A stretch of DNA of 64,000 nt from Trinickia caryophylli (GCF_034424545.1 NZ_CP139971.1:1488001-1552000), one strand, 5' to 3'. Positions 1-9,928 are shown, numbered from the stretch's first letter. Notes: generated from the sequence alone by a model not told the origin. Program-made: numbers and translations.

Positions 1-80
1 GTCATTCTCGATTGGAGCGGGGCCTGAGCGGAGGATCGGCCGTCTGGCGGCATAGGCCCTGACGCGCGCGGTACGCGGCG

Positions 81-743
81 TCAGGGCACCGCGTGCCGCG
101 CGAACTCCGCTTCGATTCGCACGCGCAGTTCGTCGCCGACAGCGGGGTACCACGTTGCCAGGCCGAACTGGGCACGGCTGAAATGGCCCTGCGCCGAAAA
201 TCCCAGCGTGTCTTCCTTCGTGAGCGGATTGACGCCGTACCCGTTGAACTTCACGTCGAGCACGACGGGCCGGGTGACCCCGTGAATCGTGAGGTCGCCT
301 CTCAATTCGCCTTCGCCCGCCCCCTTTCGCGCGAAACCGCGGCTCACGAAACGAATACTCGGGTATTCGCCGACATCGAGCATGTCGTGTCCCTTCACGA
401 GCTTGTCGAGCAGCGGGACGTTCGTGTCCACGCTCGATGCGTCAATGGAGACGTCCACGCTGCTCGCATCGAGCCCGCCCGCTTTCCAATCGAGCGTGGC
501 GCTCGCCTTGTCGAACCGCATCGCGAATCGCGAGTACTTCAGGTGGTCGACATCGAACACGATGCTCCAATGGTGCTCGTCGAGACTGTAGCGGCCCGCC
601 GGAACGCTCGCCTCGTTCGCGTCGACGGAATGCGTCACCACGCGCAAAGGCGTGCACGCCGGCAGCGACAGCGCTCCCATTGCAACCACCGCCAGCAACG
701 ACACCCGCACGCTCGCCCAGCCCACCCTACGCGTTCCTTTCAT
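81..743 (-). CDS. YceI-family periplasmic lipoprotein
   Basis: The 220-residue product starts with a basic, hydrophobic leader ending in LSLPAC, a plausible lipobox with Cys at about residue 30, so it is probably a lipoprotein. The rest matches the YceI pattern: GRYSLDEHHWSIVFDVDHL at the start of the domain, FDKASATLDW, and SVDVSIDASSVDTNVPLLD, followed by the TIHGVTRPVVLDVKF stretch typical of the family. YceI proteins are lipocalin-like barrels that bind isoprenoid or other lipids in the periplasm; the ligand here is unknown. The gene diverges from a TetR regulator, with 183 bp between start codons, so that regulator may control it. A 10-bp inverted repeat (56-65 / 78-87) overlaps the stop codon but has no T-run. 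Confidence 0.88.
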   Translation of the reverse strand: MKGTRRVGWASVRVSLLAVVAMGALSLPACTPLRVVTHSVDANEASVPAGRYSLDEHHWSIVFDVDHLKYSRFAMRFDKASATLDWKAGGLDASSVDVSIDASSVDTNVPLLDKLVKGHDMLDVGEYPSIRFVSRGFARKGAGEGELRGDLTIHGVTRPVVLDVKFNGYGVNPLTKEDTLGFSAQGHFSRAQFGLATWYPAVGDELRVRIEAEFARHAVP

Positions 744-801
744 CGGCTATTGGCCTCATCGTCGATTTGCTCGTTGCGCCAAGCATATCCCCAATGGGCC
801 G

Positions 802-830
802 TTGACAGAGGAGAACGATCGTTCTACCTT
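802..830 (+). promoter_or_regulatory. Promoter with palindromic operator for the TetR gene
   Basis: TTGACA at 802-807 is followed after 17 bp by TACCTT at 825-830, a good -35 and a weaker -10. The spacer holds a perfect 14-bp palindrome, AGAACGATCGTTCT (812-825), placed where a bound repressor would block RNA polymerase. Transcription would start near 837, which argues that translation starts further down, at 903 or 927. Confidence 0.55.
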
Positions 831-926
831 AGCGGCATGACTGATTCGGACCGCAACATTCAGCGACAGCGGCGACCGCAGCGACCGCAAGGCGCTGCCC
901 CTATGCAACACGCACAAGGCGCGGCC

Positions 927-1577
927 ATGGACGAACGAACCCCACGCGAGCGATTGCTCGACGCGGCCGAGGCGCTCGTCTATGCCGGAGGGATTCATGC
1001 CACGGGCGTGGACGCCATCGTTCGACAGGCGGCGGCAACGCGCAAGAGCTTCTACACGTACTTCGAATCGAAGGATGCACTCGTGACTGCGGCGCTCGAG
1101 CGTCGCCACGAGCGCTGGATGAAATGGTTCGTCGACGGCACGCGGCGCGGTGCGCCGACGCCCAGGGCGCAACTGCTTGTCATATTCGATCTCTTGCGCG
1201 TGTGGTTCGCGTCGCCGGAGTTTCACGGGTGCGCGTTCCTGAACGCCGCGGGCGAGATCGGGCCGCTCGACGATCCCGTGCGTATCGTCGCCCGCGAGCA
1301 CAAGGCGCAATTGCTCGCGTTCGTGCAGGACATGTGGGCCGCCTGCCTGGCAGCACAAGGGCGCGACGAAGGCGAGGCGCCCGTGCTTGCACGCCAATGG
1401 CTGATCCTCATCGACGGTGCGATCGGCGTGGCGCTCGTGAGCGGATCGCCCGACGCCGCGCGCGATGCGCAGGCTGCGGCCGAAAGACTGATCGATGCCG
1501 TCGTACCCGAGGCGAAGGCCCGGCAGACGCGACAGTCGCGTTCGAGGATAAGGATGCAGGACCGTTCGCAATCTTGA
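927..1577 (+). CDS. TetR/AcrR family transcriptional regulator
   Basis: The 216-residue repressor begins [19 protein letters not shown], the usual TetR opening, followed by the helix-turn-helix ([19 protein letters not shown], residues about 28-46). The C-terminal ligand domain includes [12 protein letters not shown], as in many TetR proteins that respond to small organic ligands. In-frame ATGs also exist at 837 and 903. I prefer 927 because the promoter at 802-830 would make 837 leaderless, and CAAGG sits at good spacing before 927. It precedes the SnoaL-like gene by 17 bp, so the two are probably co-transcribed. It likely represses itself, that gene and perhaps the divergent YceI gene. Confidence 0.85.
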   Translation: MDERTPRERLLDAAEALVYAGGIHATGVDAIVRQAAATRKSFYTYFESKDALVTAALERRHERWMKWFVDGTRRGAPTPRAQLLVIFDLLRVWFASPEFHGCAFLNAAGEIGPLDDPVRIVAREHKAQLLAFVQDMWAACLAAQGRDEGEAPVLARQWLILIDGAIGVALVSGSPDAARDAQAAAERLIDAVVPEAKARQTRQSRSRIRMQDRSQS

Positions 1578-1594
1578 CCATTGAAGGAGCACAG

Positions 1595-2083
1595 ATGTCC
1601 GACACGAATCAGCCGACGGAATCCCGGCCGCCGCTGCCGCCGTTTACACGCGAGACGGCCATTCAGAAAGTCCGCGCCGCCGAGGACGGATGGAATACGC
1701 GCGACCCCCAACGTGTGGCACTTGCCTATACGCCGCAAAGCGTCTGGCGCAACCGTGCCGAATTCGTCACCGGGCGCGAGCAGATCGTCGCGTTCCTGAG
1801 CCGCAAATGGAGCAAGGAACTCGACTACCGGCTCATCAAGGAGCTCTGGGCGCATGACGGCAATCGCATCGCCGTGCGTTTTGCCTATGAATGGCACGAC
1901 GATTCCGGCAACTGGTTCCGCTCCTACGGCAACGAGAACTGGGAGTTCGACGAGAACGGCTTGATGGCGCGCCGCTTCGCCTGCATCAACGATTTGCCGA
2001 TTCGCGAAAGCGAACGCCGCTATCACTGGCCGCTCGGCCGCCGGCCCGACGATCATCCGGGCCTATCCGATCTCGGTCTCTGA
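1595..2083 (+). CDS. DUF1348 / SnoaL-like (NTF2-fold) protein
   Basis: The 162-residue protein contains [54 protein letters not shown] and a conserved [15 protein letters not shown] tail. These are features of the DUF1348 branch of the NTF2/SnoaL fold. The family is a small cone-shaped fold found in cyclases, hydratases and uncharacterised stress proteins; no catalytic role is established for this branch. The ATG at 1595 follows GAAGGAG at good spacing. It is the second gene behind the TetR regulator and is closed by a strong terminator just after its stop. Confidence 0.85.
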   Translation: MSDTNQPTESRPPLPPFTRETAIQKVRAAEDGWNTRDPQRVALAYTPQSVWRNRAEFVTGREQIVAFLSRKWSKELDYRLIKELWAHDGNRIAVRFAYEWHDDSGNWFRSYGNENWEFDENGLMARRFACINDLPIRESERRYHWPLGRRPDDHPGLSDLGL

Positions 2084-2104
2084 ATCGACTTTTTCTCTTG
2101 CTAT

Positions 2105-2148
2105 GATCGAGCCCACATGGTGGGCTCGATCGGGTTTTTTCTTTTTAG
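2105..2148 (+). terminator. Rho-independent terminator
   Basis: A 12-bp perfect stem (2105-2116 pairing with 2120-2131, arms starting GATCGAGCCC) with a 3-nt ATG loop is followed by GGG and a T-rich run to 2146. It lies 22 bp after the SnoaL-like stop codon and ends the TetR transcript. Confidence 0.92.
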
Positions 2149-2299
2149 ATTCCCGTTTTCGAGCCTTTCCTCGACGTGCGCTGCATGCGGCTTGCTGCAT
2201 CGCTCGCCGCAACGTGTGCGGCAAGCCACAGCGAGCCGGCTGACAACAACGACATCGGCATTGGCCCGATAGCCCGATAGCCCGATAAACGGAGAACAA

Positions 2300-2839
2300 A
2301 TGCGTTGGTACAGGGAGGCAGCGGTAAAGGCGCGCGCCGGCGTTGCGCGCGCAGGGCGGCTTGCAGCGCTTGCGGCGATCGGCGTTGCGATGTCGATCGG
2401 CAAGGCCAGTGCCGCCGATTGGTGTAAAGGCGGCTTTTGGGTCGACGCGATGCTGGCCTCGTATCACGTGAACCCGAAGGAATCGTTCGAGGATTTCAAC
2501 CCGGGGCTCGGCGCCGAATGCTGGCTCAACGGCCAATGGGCGGTGACAGCGGGCGGATTCCGAAATTCGCTGGCCCACCCGTCGTGGTATGGCGGCGGCG
2601 TTTGGGCACCCGAGTTCGCGCATTGGGGTTTCGTGCGGCTCGCCGTCATGGCCGGGATCATCAGTGGCTACAACTACGGAAGCCGCGGCTTCGGCCACGA
2701 TCATTCGATCGGGCCGGTGGCCGTGCCGATCCTGATGACGTCCTACAAGCGCGTGGGCGTCAACTTCATTCTCGTGCCGCCCATTCCCTCCAATAACCTG
2801 CCGTTCACGATCGGGTTTCAGGTGAAGATGCGATTTTGA
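2300..2839 (+). CDS. Small exported outer-membrane barrel protein, PagP-like
   Basis: The 179-residue product has a signal peptide (hydrophobic core at residues about 20-32, then GKASAA) and a mature part of about 140 residues rich in alternating hydrophobic strands. The end, FTIGFQVKMRF, has the terminal aromatic residue of outer-membrane barrels. The order WYGGGVW, GYNYGSRGF, GPVAVPILMTSYKRVGVNF and VPPIPSNN resembles the layout of PagP-type lipid A palmitoyltransferases, but I cannot place the catalytic His and Ser with confidence. The role is therefore only suggested. GGAGAAC precedes the ATG. It follows a terminator and is probably its own unit. Confidence 0.6.
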   Translation: MRWYREAAVKARAGVARAGRLAALAAIGVAMSIGKASAADWCKGGFWVDAMLASYHVNPKESFEDFNPGLGAECWLNGQWAVTAGGFRNSLAHPSWYGGGVWAPEFAHWGFVRLAVMAGIISGYNYGSRGFGHDHSIGPVAVPILMTSYKRVGVNFILVPPIPSNNLPFTIGFQVKMRF

Positions 2840-2875
2840 CGGGATATCCGGCGCACGACAGGATACCTGTCGAAA

Positions 2876-2893
2876 CTCCCGTAAAAGCTCACC
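2876..2893 (-). repeat. Copy 1 of the dispersed 18-bp motif
   Basis: The minus strand reads GGTGAGCTTTTACGGGAG. It lies 37 bp after the stop of the barrel gene, in the gap before the CDF transporter, and is identical to the copy at 9775. Confidence 0.8.
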
Positions 2894-3031
2894 CTCGCCG
2901 GGGGGAAGCGCACAAATGCCCCAGGTCGACGCGCCCCCATCAGCGGTACGGCCCGGCATAATGGACGCCGGGGAATGTTTGCCGGTCCGGCGTTGGGCCG
3001 CGGCGCGATGGACGGGTGGGGGCCAAGCCAC

Positions 3032-4009
3032 ATGAAGAACGAAGACTTCTTCGAAGACAACGAAAACGCGCCGCATTCCGCCGCCGAGCGCGCTACCGCG
3101 GCGTCCCGCTGCACATGGGTGAGCGTGGCCGTCAATCTTGCACTGACGCTCGGCCAAGTGCTTGCCGGCGTGTTCTCGGGCTCCCAGGGCCTCATTGCGG
3201 ACGGCATCCACTCGCTATCGGATCTCGTCGCGGATTTCGTGGTGCTGTTTGCGAGTCATCACAGCAAAAAGGGCGCCGACGAAGCGCACCCGTATGGTCA
3301 TCAACGCTTCGAAACCGCCGCATCGCTCGTGCTCGGGGCTCTTCTTGCCGCCGTGGGTGCCGGCATGCTTTGGGCCGCGTTGCGCAAGCTCGAAGAGCCG
3401 GCGTCGATTCAGCGCGTTCACATGGTGGCGCTGTGGGTGGCGATTGGGGCGCTCATCGCGAAGGAACTGCTGTTCCGGTACATGCTCGCTGTTGCTCGGC
3501 GGATGAAATCGAGCATGCTCGTTGCCAACGCATGGCACGCGCGCTCGGATGCCGCGTCGTCGCTCGTGGTCGGCGTGGGGATCGTCGGCAATCTGGCGGG
3601 CTACCCCATACTCGACCCGATCGCGGCAATGGTGGTCGGCCTGCTCGTGCTGAAGATGGGCTGGGCGTTCGGCTCCGATGCATTGCACGATCTCATGGAC
3701 CGCTCGGCCGACGAACAGGAGGTCGACGCGATTCGCCAGACGCTACTCGACACGCCGGGCGTAATGGGTATTCATGATCTGCGTACCCGCAAGATGGGTG
3801 ACATGATCGTGGCGGACGTCCACATCGAGGTGGATGCCGGCATTTCGGTCGAGGCGGGGCACGATATCGCAGTGGCCGCGCGGCAACGCGTGCTCGCGCG
3901 CCACCGTGTGCTCAATGTCATGACGCATGTGGATCCGCGCGTCAACGCGGCGGTTCCGGATGGCTCGCGCGCGCGTGCCGGCTATCCGCCCGGTGACCGG
4001 CTGGCTTAG
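3032..4009 (+). CDS. Cation diffusion facilitator (CDF) family metal exporter
   Basis: The 325-residue inner-membrane protein has about six hydrophobic segments and a cytoplasmic C-terminal domain (DLRTRKMGDMIVADVHIEVD). Metal-site motifs are visible: HSLSDLVAD in the second segment and HARSDAASS in the fifth, the paired DxxxD and HxxxD of Fe/Zn/Mn transporters of the FieF type. It would exchange divalent metal for protons and lower cytoplasmic metal. The ATG at 3032 (MKNEDFFED) gives a typical N-terminus; in-frame starts at 2975 and 3008 are longer and less convincing. It stands alone, convergent with the alcohol dehydrogenase. Confidence 0.9.
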   Translation: MKNEDFFEDNENAPHSAAERATAASRCTWVSVAVNLALTLGQVLAGVFSGSQGLIADGIHSLSDLVADFVVLFASHHSKKGADEAHPYGHQRFETAASLVLGALLAAVGAGMLWAALRKLEEPASIQRVHMVALWVAIGALIAKELLFRYMLAVARRMKSSMLVANAWHARSDAASSLVVGVGIVGNLAGYPILDPIAAMVVGLLVLKMGWAFGSDALHDLMDRSADEQEVDAIRQTLLDTPGVMGIHDLRTRKMGDMIVADVHIEVDAGISVEAGHDIAVAARQRVLARHRVLNVMTHVDPRVNAAVPDGSRARAGYPPGDRLA

Positions 4010-4093
4010 GGCTGTCGCGTCGGCGGGCTCCCGCAGAGTCTCACCATTCGGCGGTGCCGGAATCTCCGAGCGGCGTCGAAGCGGCAATGCGCC

Positions 4094-5134
4094 TCAGAAT
4101 TCGGTTACCACAGTCACACCGGTGGTTTCGAATTTATCCATGTTCATCAACGCATCGATGGATTGCTCGAGGCTGATCGTTCGGCCGACGAGCTTTTCGG
4201 GCGCGAGCTTTCCCGATTGAATCATTGCGAGCATGGCGTCGTAGCGATGCGCCTGCATGCCGTGACTGCCGAGGATCTCCAGTTCGTGCGCGATGACCTT
4301 GCTCATCGGAATGGCGGGCGTGCTCTGATCGGCCAGCATCAGGCCGACTTGGATATGCTTGCCGCGCTTCCTGAGATTGCTGATCGAATTGAAGCAGGTG
4401 GCGGGATGCCCCAGCGCATCCAATGAGACGTGGGCGCCGCCTTGCGTAATATCGATCACCGCTTCGACGACGTTCGCGACCCGCGCTGCGTTCACTGTGG
4501 CAACTGCGCCCAGCGCCCGGGCGAGATCGAGCTTCTCTTCCGAGATGTCGATCGCGACCACGTTCGCCCCGATCGCGTTCGCGATCATGATCGCCGACAG
4601 GCCCACCCCGCCGCAGCCATGAACGGCTACCCATTGGCCGGCAGACGTCTTGCCCTGGTCGACGACGGCACGAAACGACGTCACGAACCGGCAGCCGAGG
4701 CTCGCGGCTGTCGCAAAGTCGAGCGTTTCGGGTAGCGCTACGAGGTTGATGTCGGCTTGATGAATGGATACGTATTCGGCGAACGATCCCCAATGCGTGA
4801 AGCCGGGTTGAAATTGACGGTCGCATACCTGATGGTTCCCGGAATGGCACTCCGGGCAGGCGCCGCATCCGCCGACGAAGGGTACCGTCACGCGGTCGCC
4901 GATCTTCCATCGTTTCACGTCCTTGCCTACCGCCTCGACCACGCCGGCCAGCTCATGGCCGGGCACATGGGGGAGTTCGATATCGGCGTCGTGTCCGACC
5001 CAGCCGTGCCAGTCGCTTCGGCATACCCCCGTGGCGCTGACTTTGACGACCACGCCATGCGGCTCCGGTGCCGGGTCCGGTACGTTTCTGAGCTGCGGCG
5101 GTGCGGAGAATGTGTCGTAGATCACGGCTTTCAT
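4094..5134 (-). CDS. Zinc-dependent alcohol dehydrogenase (MDR family)
   Basis: The 346-residue enzyme shows the catalytic zinc motif [11 protein letters not shown] with GHELAGVVE, and the structural zinc cysteines in [16 protein letters not shown]. The NAD(P) Rossmann motif follows at [15 protein letters not shown]. It would oxidise an alcohol to an aldehyde or ketone with NAD(P). The substrate cannot be read from sequence. The start is well set: GAGAGGAGGCCCC precedes the ATG at 5134. It is transcribed away from its upstream neighbour's end and appears monocistronic. Confidence 0.9.
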   Translation of the reverse strand: MKAVIYDTFSAPPQLRNVPDPAPEPHGVVVKVSATGVCRSDWHGWVGHDADIELPHVPGHELAGVVEAVGKDVKRWKIGDRVTVPFVGGCGACPECHSGNHQVCDRQFQPGFTHWGSFAEYVSIHQADINLVALPETLDFATAASLGCRFVTSFRAVVDQGKTSAGQWVAVHGCGGVGLSAIMIANAIGANVVAIDISEEKLDLARALGAVATVNAARVANVVEAVIDITQGGAHVSLDALGHPATCFNSISNLRKRGKHIQVGLMLADQSTPAIPMSKVIAHELEILGSHGMQAHRYDAMLAMIQSGKLAPEKLVGRTISLEQSIDALMNMDKFETTGVTVVTEF

Positions 5135-5205
5135 GGGGCCTCCTCTCGGGCAAATAGATGTTGATGTTAGCTGCTCGCCGTTGAAGGGCAACCGCTCGCG
5201 TCCCG

Positions 5206-7212
5206 TCATTGGGCCGTCCCCGCGCGGTAGCAATTGTGCTTGCCTCCGTTTTCGTAGGTCATCCGGTAGCCGCTCGTCGCGGTCGAGCCGGCATGCGTGG
5301 AACCGAGTGTGATCAGCGTACGTTTGGCATTCCTCGATATCGGCTTGATCACATAGGCGCTCAGTACCGGGTCGGCGCGTGCGTCGTCTGCGCCGATGAT
5401 GCGGCGCACGTGCGAGAGATGCGTCCGGTACCAGAGCAGGAACGGCCGGTAAGCCGGCCCGGCAAAATGGCTGTCGAGGATCATCCAGGGATCGGTGGTC
5501 GGCGTTGCGCCGAGCTGGCTGAAATCGAACCCGGGCGGAAAGTGTGCGCGGAAGTCGCCGCCGAGCCGGGAGTCGGGCTGGCCGATCCGGTTGATGTCGT
5601 AACGGCTGGCGTCCGCCCCGGCCTGGAGATCGCTCCAGTGTTTGCCTGTCCACGTCACCACGTGCGAAATCTTGTAGTCGCCCGTGAACTGGCCGGCGTC
5701 GGCCGTCGGGTTCTCTTGCGTGATATAGAGCAGATCCCCGGGACGCAGGTAGCTTTCCATCGTGCCGATGTTGGCTTGGTTGATGTCGAGCAGGACCCCC
5801 GGCGACGGGGCGGCATCGGTGCCGCCGTTATCCGCCGTCGAGCAGGCTTGCGTGCCGATACCCGTGGACAGGTCGTTCGCCGTGATGCCAGCGAAATTGT
5901 AGGCCCACGAGGTGAAGTCCGAGCAGTCGACGCCGTGCCAGTTGATGCTGGACGCTGGAAAGGCGGCTGGGGCATCGCCGGCCGCGAGCTGAATGCTCTG
6001 CGCGCCGTTAGCGCCGCGCTGCGCGGTGCAGGTGAGCAGCGTGCTGCCCGGCGTCGAGTCGCGGTAGGGCTTGCCGCTGGTGTTCGTACCTTCGGGCGGC
6101 AGCCAGCCCGGTATATGGTGGTGACAGTAATTGACGTTCTGGTCGACCCAATAGTTTTCGACCGCCATCACGAGTTCGCGCAGCGCATCGGCGCCGGTGC
6201 ATCCGGCGGGCATCTGGAGCGTGCCGTAGCGGGTCGCGAATGGGCCCCAGGTACTCGGCGTGGGATACGTCGACCAATTGGAGGCCGTCATGTCGCCCAC
6301 GAGCGTTGCCTGGACCGCCTGCCTGCGGCTATCGAACAACGCCAGATTGCTCGTGTTCGCAAGCAACGTGACACGGTCGCTGCACGAGCCGGAAGCAATC
6401 GTGCCTGCCAACGGTGCGCCTTGCGCCGGCGCGAGCTGATCGACGGAAGCAATGCCCGTGCGGTTCAACGCGTTGGCCGCGTAGGCGACGGCCCCCTCCG
6501 TGACGGTGCAGGCGTCGCCCGCGGTTGCATGCACCGTCCCATCGGCGCTCGTATTGCCGGCACCCGTGTGGCACATGCCGAGCGTATCGCCGTTGGCCGC
6601 TTGCGTCGCGATGTTCTGCGCGCTGTTCTCGAGCGCGAGCCCCGCGTCGGTCCGTGCCTGGGATTCGGCGCCGAGAGCAAACGCCATCCTGACACCGGCT
6701 GGAATGTCGGAACCGTTTGCCGTGCCGCTATAGACGGGTACGGTCTGTTGTGCATCGATGCCGCCGAGAAACGCGCTGACGCGCGACGCGGCCGCCGTCA
6801 CGTTCGCCGAATTCAGGCCGCCGCGGGCCAAGGCGTCGGTGACTACCGCGGTGGAATAAGGCGTGATGGACATGCGGCTCGGCGTCGACAGATAAACCGC
6901 GGACAACGGCGTGCTCAACGTGGCTTCCTCGCCGGTCGCTTCCTCGATGTAGGTGCCCCCTGACGCACGCACGAGCACAGGGTAACGCGGAGAGGCCGAT
7001 ACACTGAACGTGCCGTTGGCGTCGGTGCGGGTGACGGCTATCGGACTGAGTGCCACCGCTCCGTCCGCGGTGATCTGGTAGAGAGCCACCTGGGCGTTTG
7101 CCACCTTGCCCATATAAACGCCGCCGCTCAGCGTGGTGCCGCCGCCGTTGCACGCATCGAGCGAAAGCGCAACGACAGTGTAAGAAGCGGCTCTTAGCAG
7201 GAGTTTGTTCAC
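5206..7212 (-). CDS. Large lipoprotein with NlpC/P60-type catalytic domain
   Basis: The 668-residue product begins at a GTG (7212) after GGAAGGCGAG. Its leader [20 protein letters not shown] ends at Cys21, a lipobox with an unusual Asp at -2. Residues about 30-90 resemble a carboxypeptidase-regulatory-like beta domain ([23 protein letters not shown]). The C-terminal part carries the NlpC/P60 signature: Cys430 in [21 protein letters not shown] at 491-497 and His517 in [12 protein letters not shown]. NlpC/P60 enzymes are papain-fold amidases that usually cut peptidoglycan peptides. The 300-residue middle is not recognised. It lies 303 bp downstream of the ubiquitin-like-domain gene on the same strand. 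An ATG at 7257 is possible but gives a worse leader. Confidence 0.8.
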   Translation of the reverse strand: MNKLLLRAASYTVVALSLDACNGGGTTLSGGVYMGKVANAQVALYQITADGAVALSPIAVTRTDANGTFSVSASPRYPVLVRASGGTYIEEATGEEATLSTPLSAVYLSTPSRMSITPYSTAVVTDALARGGLNSANVTAAASRVSAFLGGIDAQQTVPVYSGTANGSDIPAGVRMAFALGAESQARTDAGLALENSAQNIATQAANGDTLGMCHTGAGNTSADGTVHATAGDACTVTEGAVAYAANALNRTGIASVDQLAPAQGAPLAGTIASGSCSDRVTLLANTSNLALFDSRRQAVQATLVGDMTASNWSTYPTPSTWGPFATRYGTLQMPAGCTGADALRELVMAVENYWVDQNVNYCHHHIPGWLPPEGTNTSGKPYRDSTPGSTLLTCTAQRGANGAQSIQLAAGDAPAAFPASSINWHGVDCSDFTSWAYNFAGITANDLSTGIGTQACSTADNGGTDAAPSPGVLLDINQANIGTMESYLRPGDLLYITQENPTADAGQFTGDYKISHVVTWTGKHWSDLQAGADASRYDINRIGQPDSRLGGDFRAHFPPGFDFSQLGATPTTDPWMILDSHFAGPAYRPFLLWYRTHLSHVRRIIGADDARADPVLSAYVIKPISRNAKRTLITLGSTHAGSTATSGYRMTYENGGKHNCYRAGTAQ

Positions 7213-7515
7213 GATCGCTCGCCTTCCGTCAGGTTTCGCCGATGCGCGTTCCGGCATCCTCCGCGTGGGCGGCCGCACGAGTGGCGTTCGCGGCGCAGCG
7301 GATAAGGCGCTTTACCGGATTCGGCATGAGCCGGACCCGCGCATGCACGCGCGCCAGGAACGACCGGCCGTGCCGAATGCCGTACGACGATATCGGAACG
7401 ATCGCCCGCCTTGACCCGCTCGTTTTGCGCAGGAGCAAAGATCGGTCCCGGGCGGGTTCGCGCCTGATTCCATCCTACCCGTGGGCTATCCGGGCTGGCA
7501 AAGCATGTGGAGGGT
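7213..7515. other. Gap between the NlpC/P60 and ubiquitin-like genes
   Basis: This 303-bp spacer holds no ORF with a convincing start. I see no stem followed by a T-run, so I cannot say whether the two flanking genes share a transcript. Confidence 0.5.
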
Positions 7516-9645
7516 TCACTGAAGCGTGACGATGTTGCTCGAATCGCTGGCGCTCGTCGCGAGAAAATTGCGCTGTCCCAGATCGCGAACCGCGCCGCTG
7601 CCTATTTGCGCCGTCACGTTGCCGATGCCGGTTGCTCCGTTGACGGCGACGTTATAGGCCACTGCGACAGGCGATGATGCGCCCGCCGGAGGAGCTGTCA
7701 GCAACGCGATCGTTTTCACTGCCTGCGTCAGATCGACGGTCCCGGTGCCGGTCAGCGCGAGCGCGTCGGCCGTGAAGTCGTGAGGCGCCTTGCTGAAGAC
7801 CACCGTGAAGTTGAGCGCGTCACCCGAAGCCGCCGTGCTTGCCTGGGTTTGCGCGCGGCTGACGCTGACGGTCGACGGCGTCAGATCGTAAAGCCGTTCG
7901 AATGCGGCGGCCATCTGATGCCGCTCCGGCTTATGGATTTCCGTTTTCAAACCGCGAAAATAGCGGGTGACCGAGGAGTGGTCGTTTCTCGACGCGACCA
8001 TCAGCTTCGCGAGTTGCTCGATTTGCGCTTCGGACGCCGGGTCTCTTGCGGACAGGCAGTCGGCAATCTCCCTGAGCGTCTGGCTGATGGCGGGCTCGAT
8101 GCGAGCATCGACGATCGAGGCGTTGTTCGCCAGGGCAATGTACGGAATGCCTTGTTCGATTGCGAACGACGCGGTCCCGGCGCCTTCGAGTGCGATGGGC
8201 AGCGTGGCGGAGAGTGCCAATTGATTGAAGATCGCACCCGGTATTGCACCGGCTACGACGATCGCGACTTGGCCCGCCCGGAGATCCGCCAGCCGGCCGG
8301 GCGTCTGGGGATCATCCGCCTTCATGTATTGAAGACGCGGACGCTCGTCGTTCAGCAGGGTTGGCGATGGCTCCAACGTATGCCGCAGCGAAAGAAACAC
8401 CACCGGCCTGCGCGGCTCGAGTTCGGTCTGTGCCTTTCTCGCCGCCAGCGCGATCGTGTCGAGCGAATGTCTGCCCGAGTTGTGAAAACCATAGCCGGGC
8501 AGCAGATCGCACAGGCCCAGCGCCGAGGCCTCGAGGATCGCCGTCAGGGTGGCGATCGTGTTCGCGTCCAGCAACTTTCCCTGGGGCGCGCCGGTGACGA
8601 GGTCGGAGTCTTCATCTCCCGGGTCGAGCGGCAGCGTGCCGCCCCGCACGTTGCCTCGCACGATGTCGCCGTGCACGACGCCGGACTCGTAGAGCGTTTT
8701 CGCGTCGGCGAGCGGTTTGGCGTTGTGCGTGAGGAACTGTGCATTCGGCGGGATTGCCGTCTTGTTCCAGATGAGCCGTTTCAACTGGGCGACCGTCGTG
8801 CCGAGCCGGCAATCGATCGCGAGCGTGCGGGACGATAATCCGCACACGAGCACCTGCAGCGGCGCATTGACTTTTAGAACCGGATTCTTGCGCATCAGTG
8901 CCCGGATTGCTTCGCGGAGCCGCTCGCGGCCCTGATGCGCGGCGTCCCCGATCGGGTCGGGGCACGACGATCGCAGGTAGCCCACGATGCCGTCGGTTGG
9001 AACGTCGATGTCGTATCCGGCGCTGCTGTCGTTGTCGAACACGAACCGCCGCCCCATGTCGCCCCAGCCGAAAGCCTGGAGGTTGACGATGTACCGCGCA
9101 TTCGCCGGGTCGAGATCGAGCGAGGGAGCCTGCTCGCGAGTCGACTGCAGGATCTCGGCGATGGGGCTCGGATCGAACGCACCCTTGTCCCAGTTGTTGA
9201 TCAACTGCACCGCGCGCCGGGGGTACCGGTCTGTATTTTTCTCGTGGCGGTGAAAAGGGTCCTCTTCTTCGCGAACGCGCCTCATGCCGAGTACGTTGCT
9301 TGACGGGACGGAGTACATGGGGATGTACTCGATCCGCGCCCGTTCGCCGCTCGGGCCCGTGAACTCCCCGCCTTGCGCAAATGCGGGGAACATGTCGCGA
9401 AAAGCGTCTTCGTTGTAGCCGTTGTTGGTGTAGACAACTTCGATCGTGCCTCGAAAACCCAGCAGCAACAGATTGTCGATCGATTGGCGGCTCGCCGACA
9501 GGTGGCCCATGCCGCCCATATCGGTCGCGCTCGTTTTGACGAAGACAGGAAAGAGGCGGATGTGGGAAAGTGCACCGAGGTACGCTCTTGCCTTTGCGAT
9601 TCGATCGGGCAGAGCGACAACGAGCAGGTCCGGATTCGTGGACAT
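7516..9645 (-). CDS. Multidomain protein with an internal ubiquitin-like domain
   Basis: The 709-residue protein starts at ATG 9645 (MSTNPDLLVVALPDR). Residues 263-336 align to ubiquitin almost without gaps: LQVLVCGL for strand 1, a TVAQLKRLI helix, then KTAIPPNAQFL, KPLADAKTL and a closing RGG. About 20 of 74 positions are identical by eye. The flanking halves resemble the two domains of GT-B glycosyltransferases: MGGMGHLSASRQSIDNLL near residue 43 and ALEGAGTASFAIEQGIPYI near residue 485. Residues about 592-709 look like a bacterial Ig-like module (GDALNFTVVFSKAPHDFTAD). No signal peptide is evident. The function is unknown. The neighbours are a putative metallopeptidase upstream and an NlpC/P60 lipoprotein downstream. 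Confidence 0.78.
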   Translation of the reverse strand: MSTNPDLLVVALPDRIAKARAYLGALSHIRLFPVFVKTSATDMGGMGHLSASRQSIDNLLLLGFRGTIEVVYTNNGYNEDAFRDMFPAFAQGGEFTGPSGERARIEYIPMYSVPSSNVLGMRRVREEEDPFHRHEKNTDRYPRRAVQLINNWDKGAFDPSPIAEILQSTREQAPSLDLDPANARYIVNLQAFGWGDMGRRFVFDNDSSAGYDIDVPTDGIVGYLRSSCPDPIGDAAHQGRERLREAIRALMRKNPVLKVNAPLQVLVCGLSSRTLAIDCRLGTTVAQLKRLIWNKTAIPPNAQFLTHNAKPLADAKTLYESGVVHGDIVRGNVRGGTLPLDPGDEDSDLVTGAPQGKLLDANTIATLTAILEASALGLCDLLPGYGFHNSGRHSLDTIALAARKAQTELEPRRPVVFLSLRHTLEPSPTLLNDERPRLQYMKADDPQTPGRLADLRAGQVAIVVAGAIPGAIFNQLALSATLPIALEGAGTASFAIEQGIPYIALANNASIVDARIEPAISQTLREIADCLSARDPASEAQIEQLAKLMVASRNDHSSVTRYFRGLKTEIHKPERHQMAAAFERLYDLTPSTVSVSRAQTQASTAASGDALNFTVVFSKAPHDFTADALALTGTGTVDLTQAVKTIALLTAPPAGASSPVAVAYNVAVNGATGIGNVTAQIGSGAVRDLGQRNFLATSASDSSNIVTLQ

Positions 9646-9774
9646 GATTGGCCTTTTTGTCCGTAGTGGTTTCAGCAGAACGGAGGCCGGGCCATTTTGT
9701 GAAAATATCGAGTGACGCCGCCGCGTCGGCATGCCGGGACGGCGAGGCAGCTTGCGCGCGACGCGCCATGATTG

Positions 9775-9792
9775 CTCCCGTAAAAGCTCACC
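9775..9792 (-). repeat. Copy 2 of the dispersed 18-bp motif
   Basis: The minus strand reads GGTGAGCTTTTACGGGAG. It lies 130 bp upstream of the ubiquitin-like gene and faces copy 3 as an inverted pair 136 bp apart. Apart from these two copies, the 308-bp gap 9646-9953 shows nothing I can name. Confidence 0.8.
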
Positions 9793-9928
9793 TTCAGCAC
9801 GCTCGTCACGCAACCGCACGGGCACTCCGACATGCCGTGAAAAGGTGCATCGGAATGGCCGTTGCCTGCGCATCACGGTGTACTTTTCCGTACCGACGCG
9901 CGACATCTCGAATCGGGGCGACCGAAAA

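Noticed and set aside
56..87. Hairpin GCCCTGACGC / GCGTCAGGGC as a terminator for the YceI gene
   Set aside because: The stem is good, but it overlaps the stop codon, has a 12-nt loop and no T-run on the minus strand. I mention it but do not list it as a terminator.
5209..6963. A 584-codon open frame on the plus strand opposite the NlpC/P60 lipoprotein gene
   Set aside because: The product is Arg/Val/Gly-rich without any motif, while the minus strand has a lipobox and a full NlpC/P60 site. It is a GC shadow.
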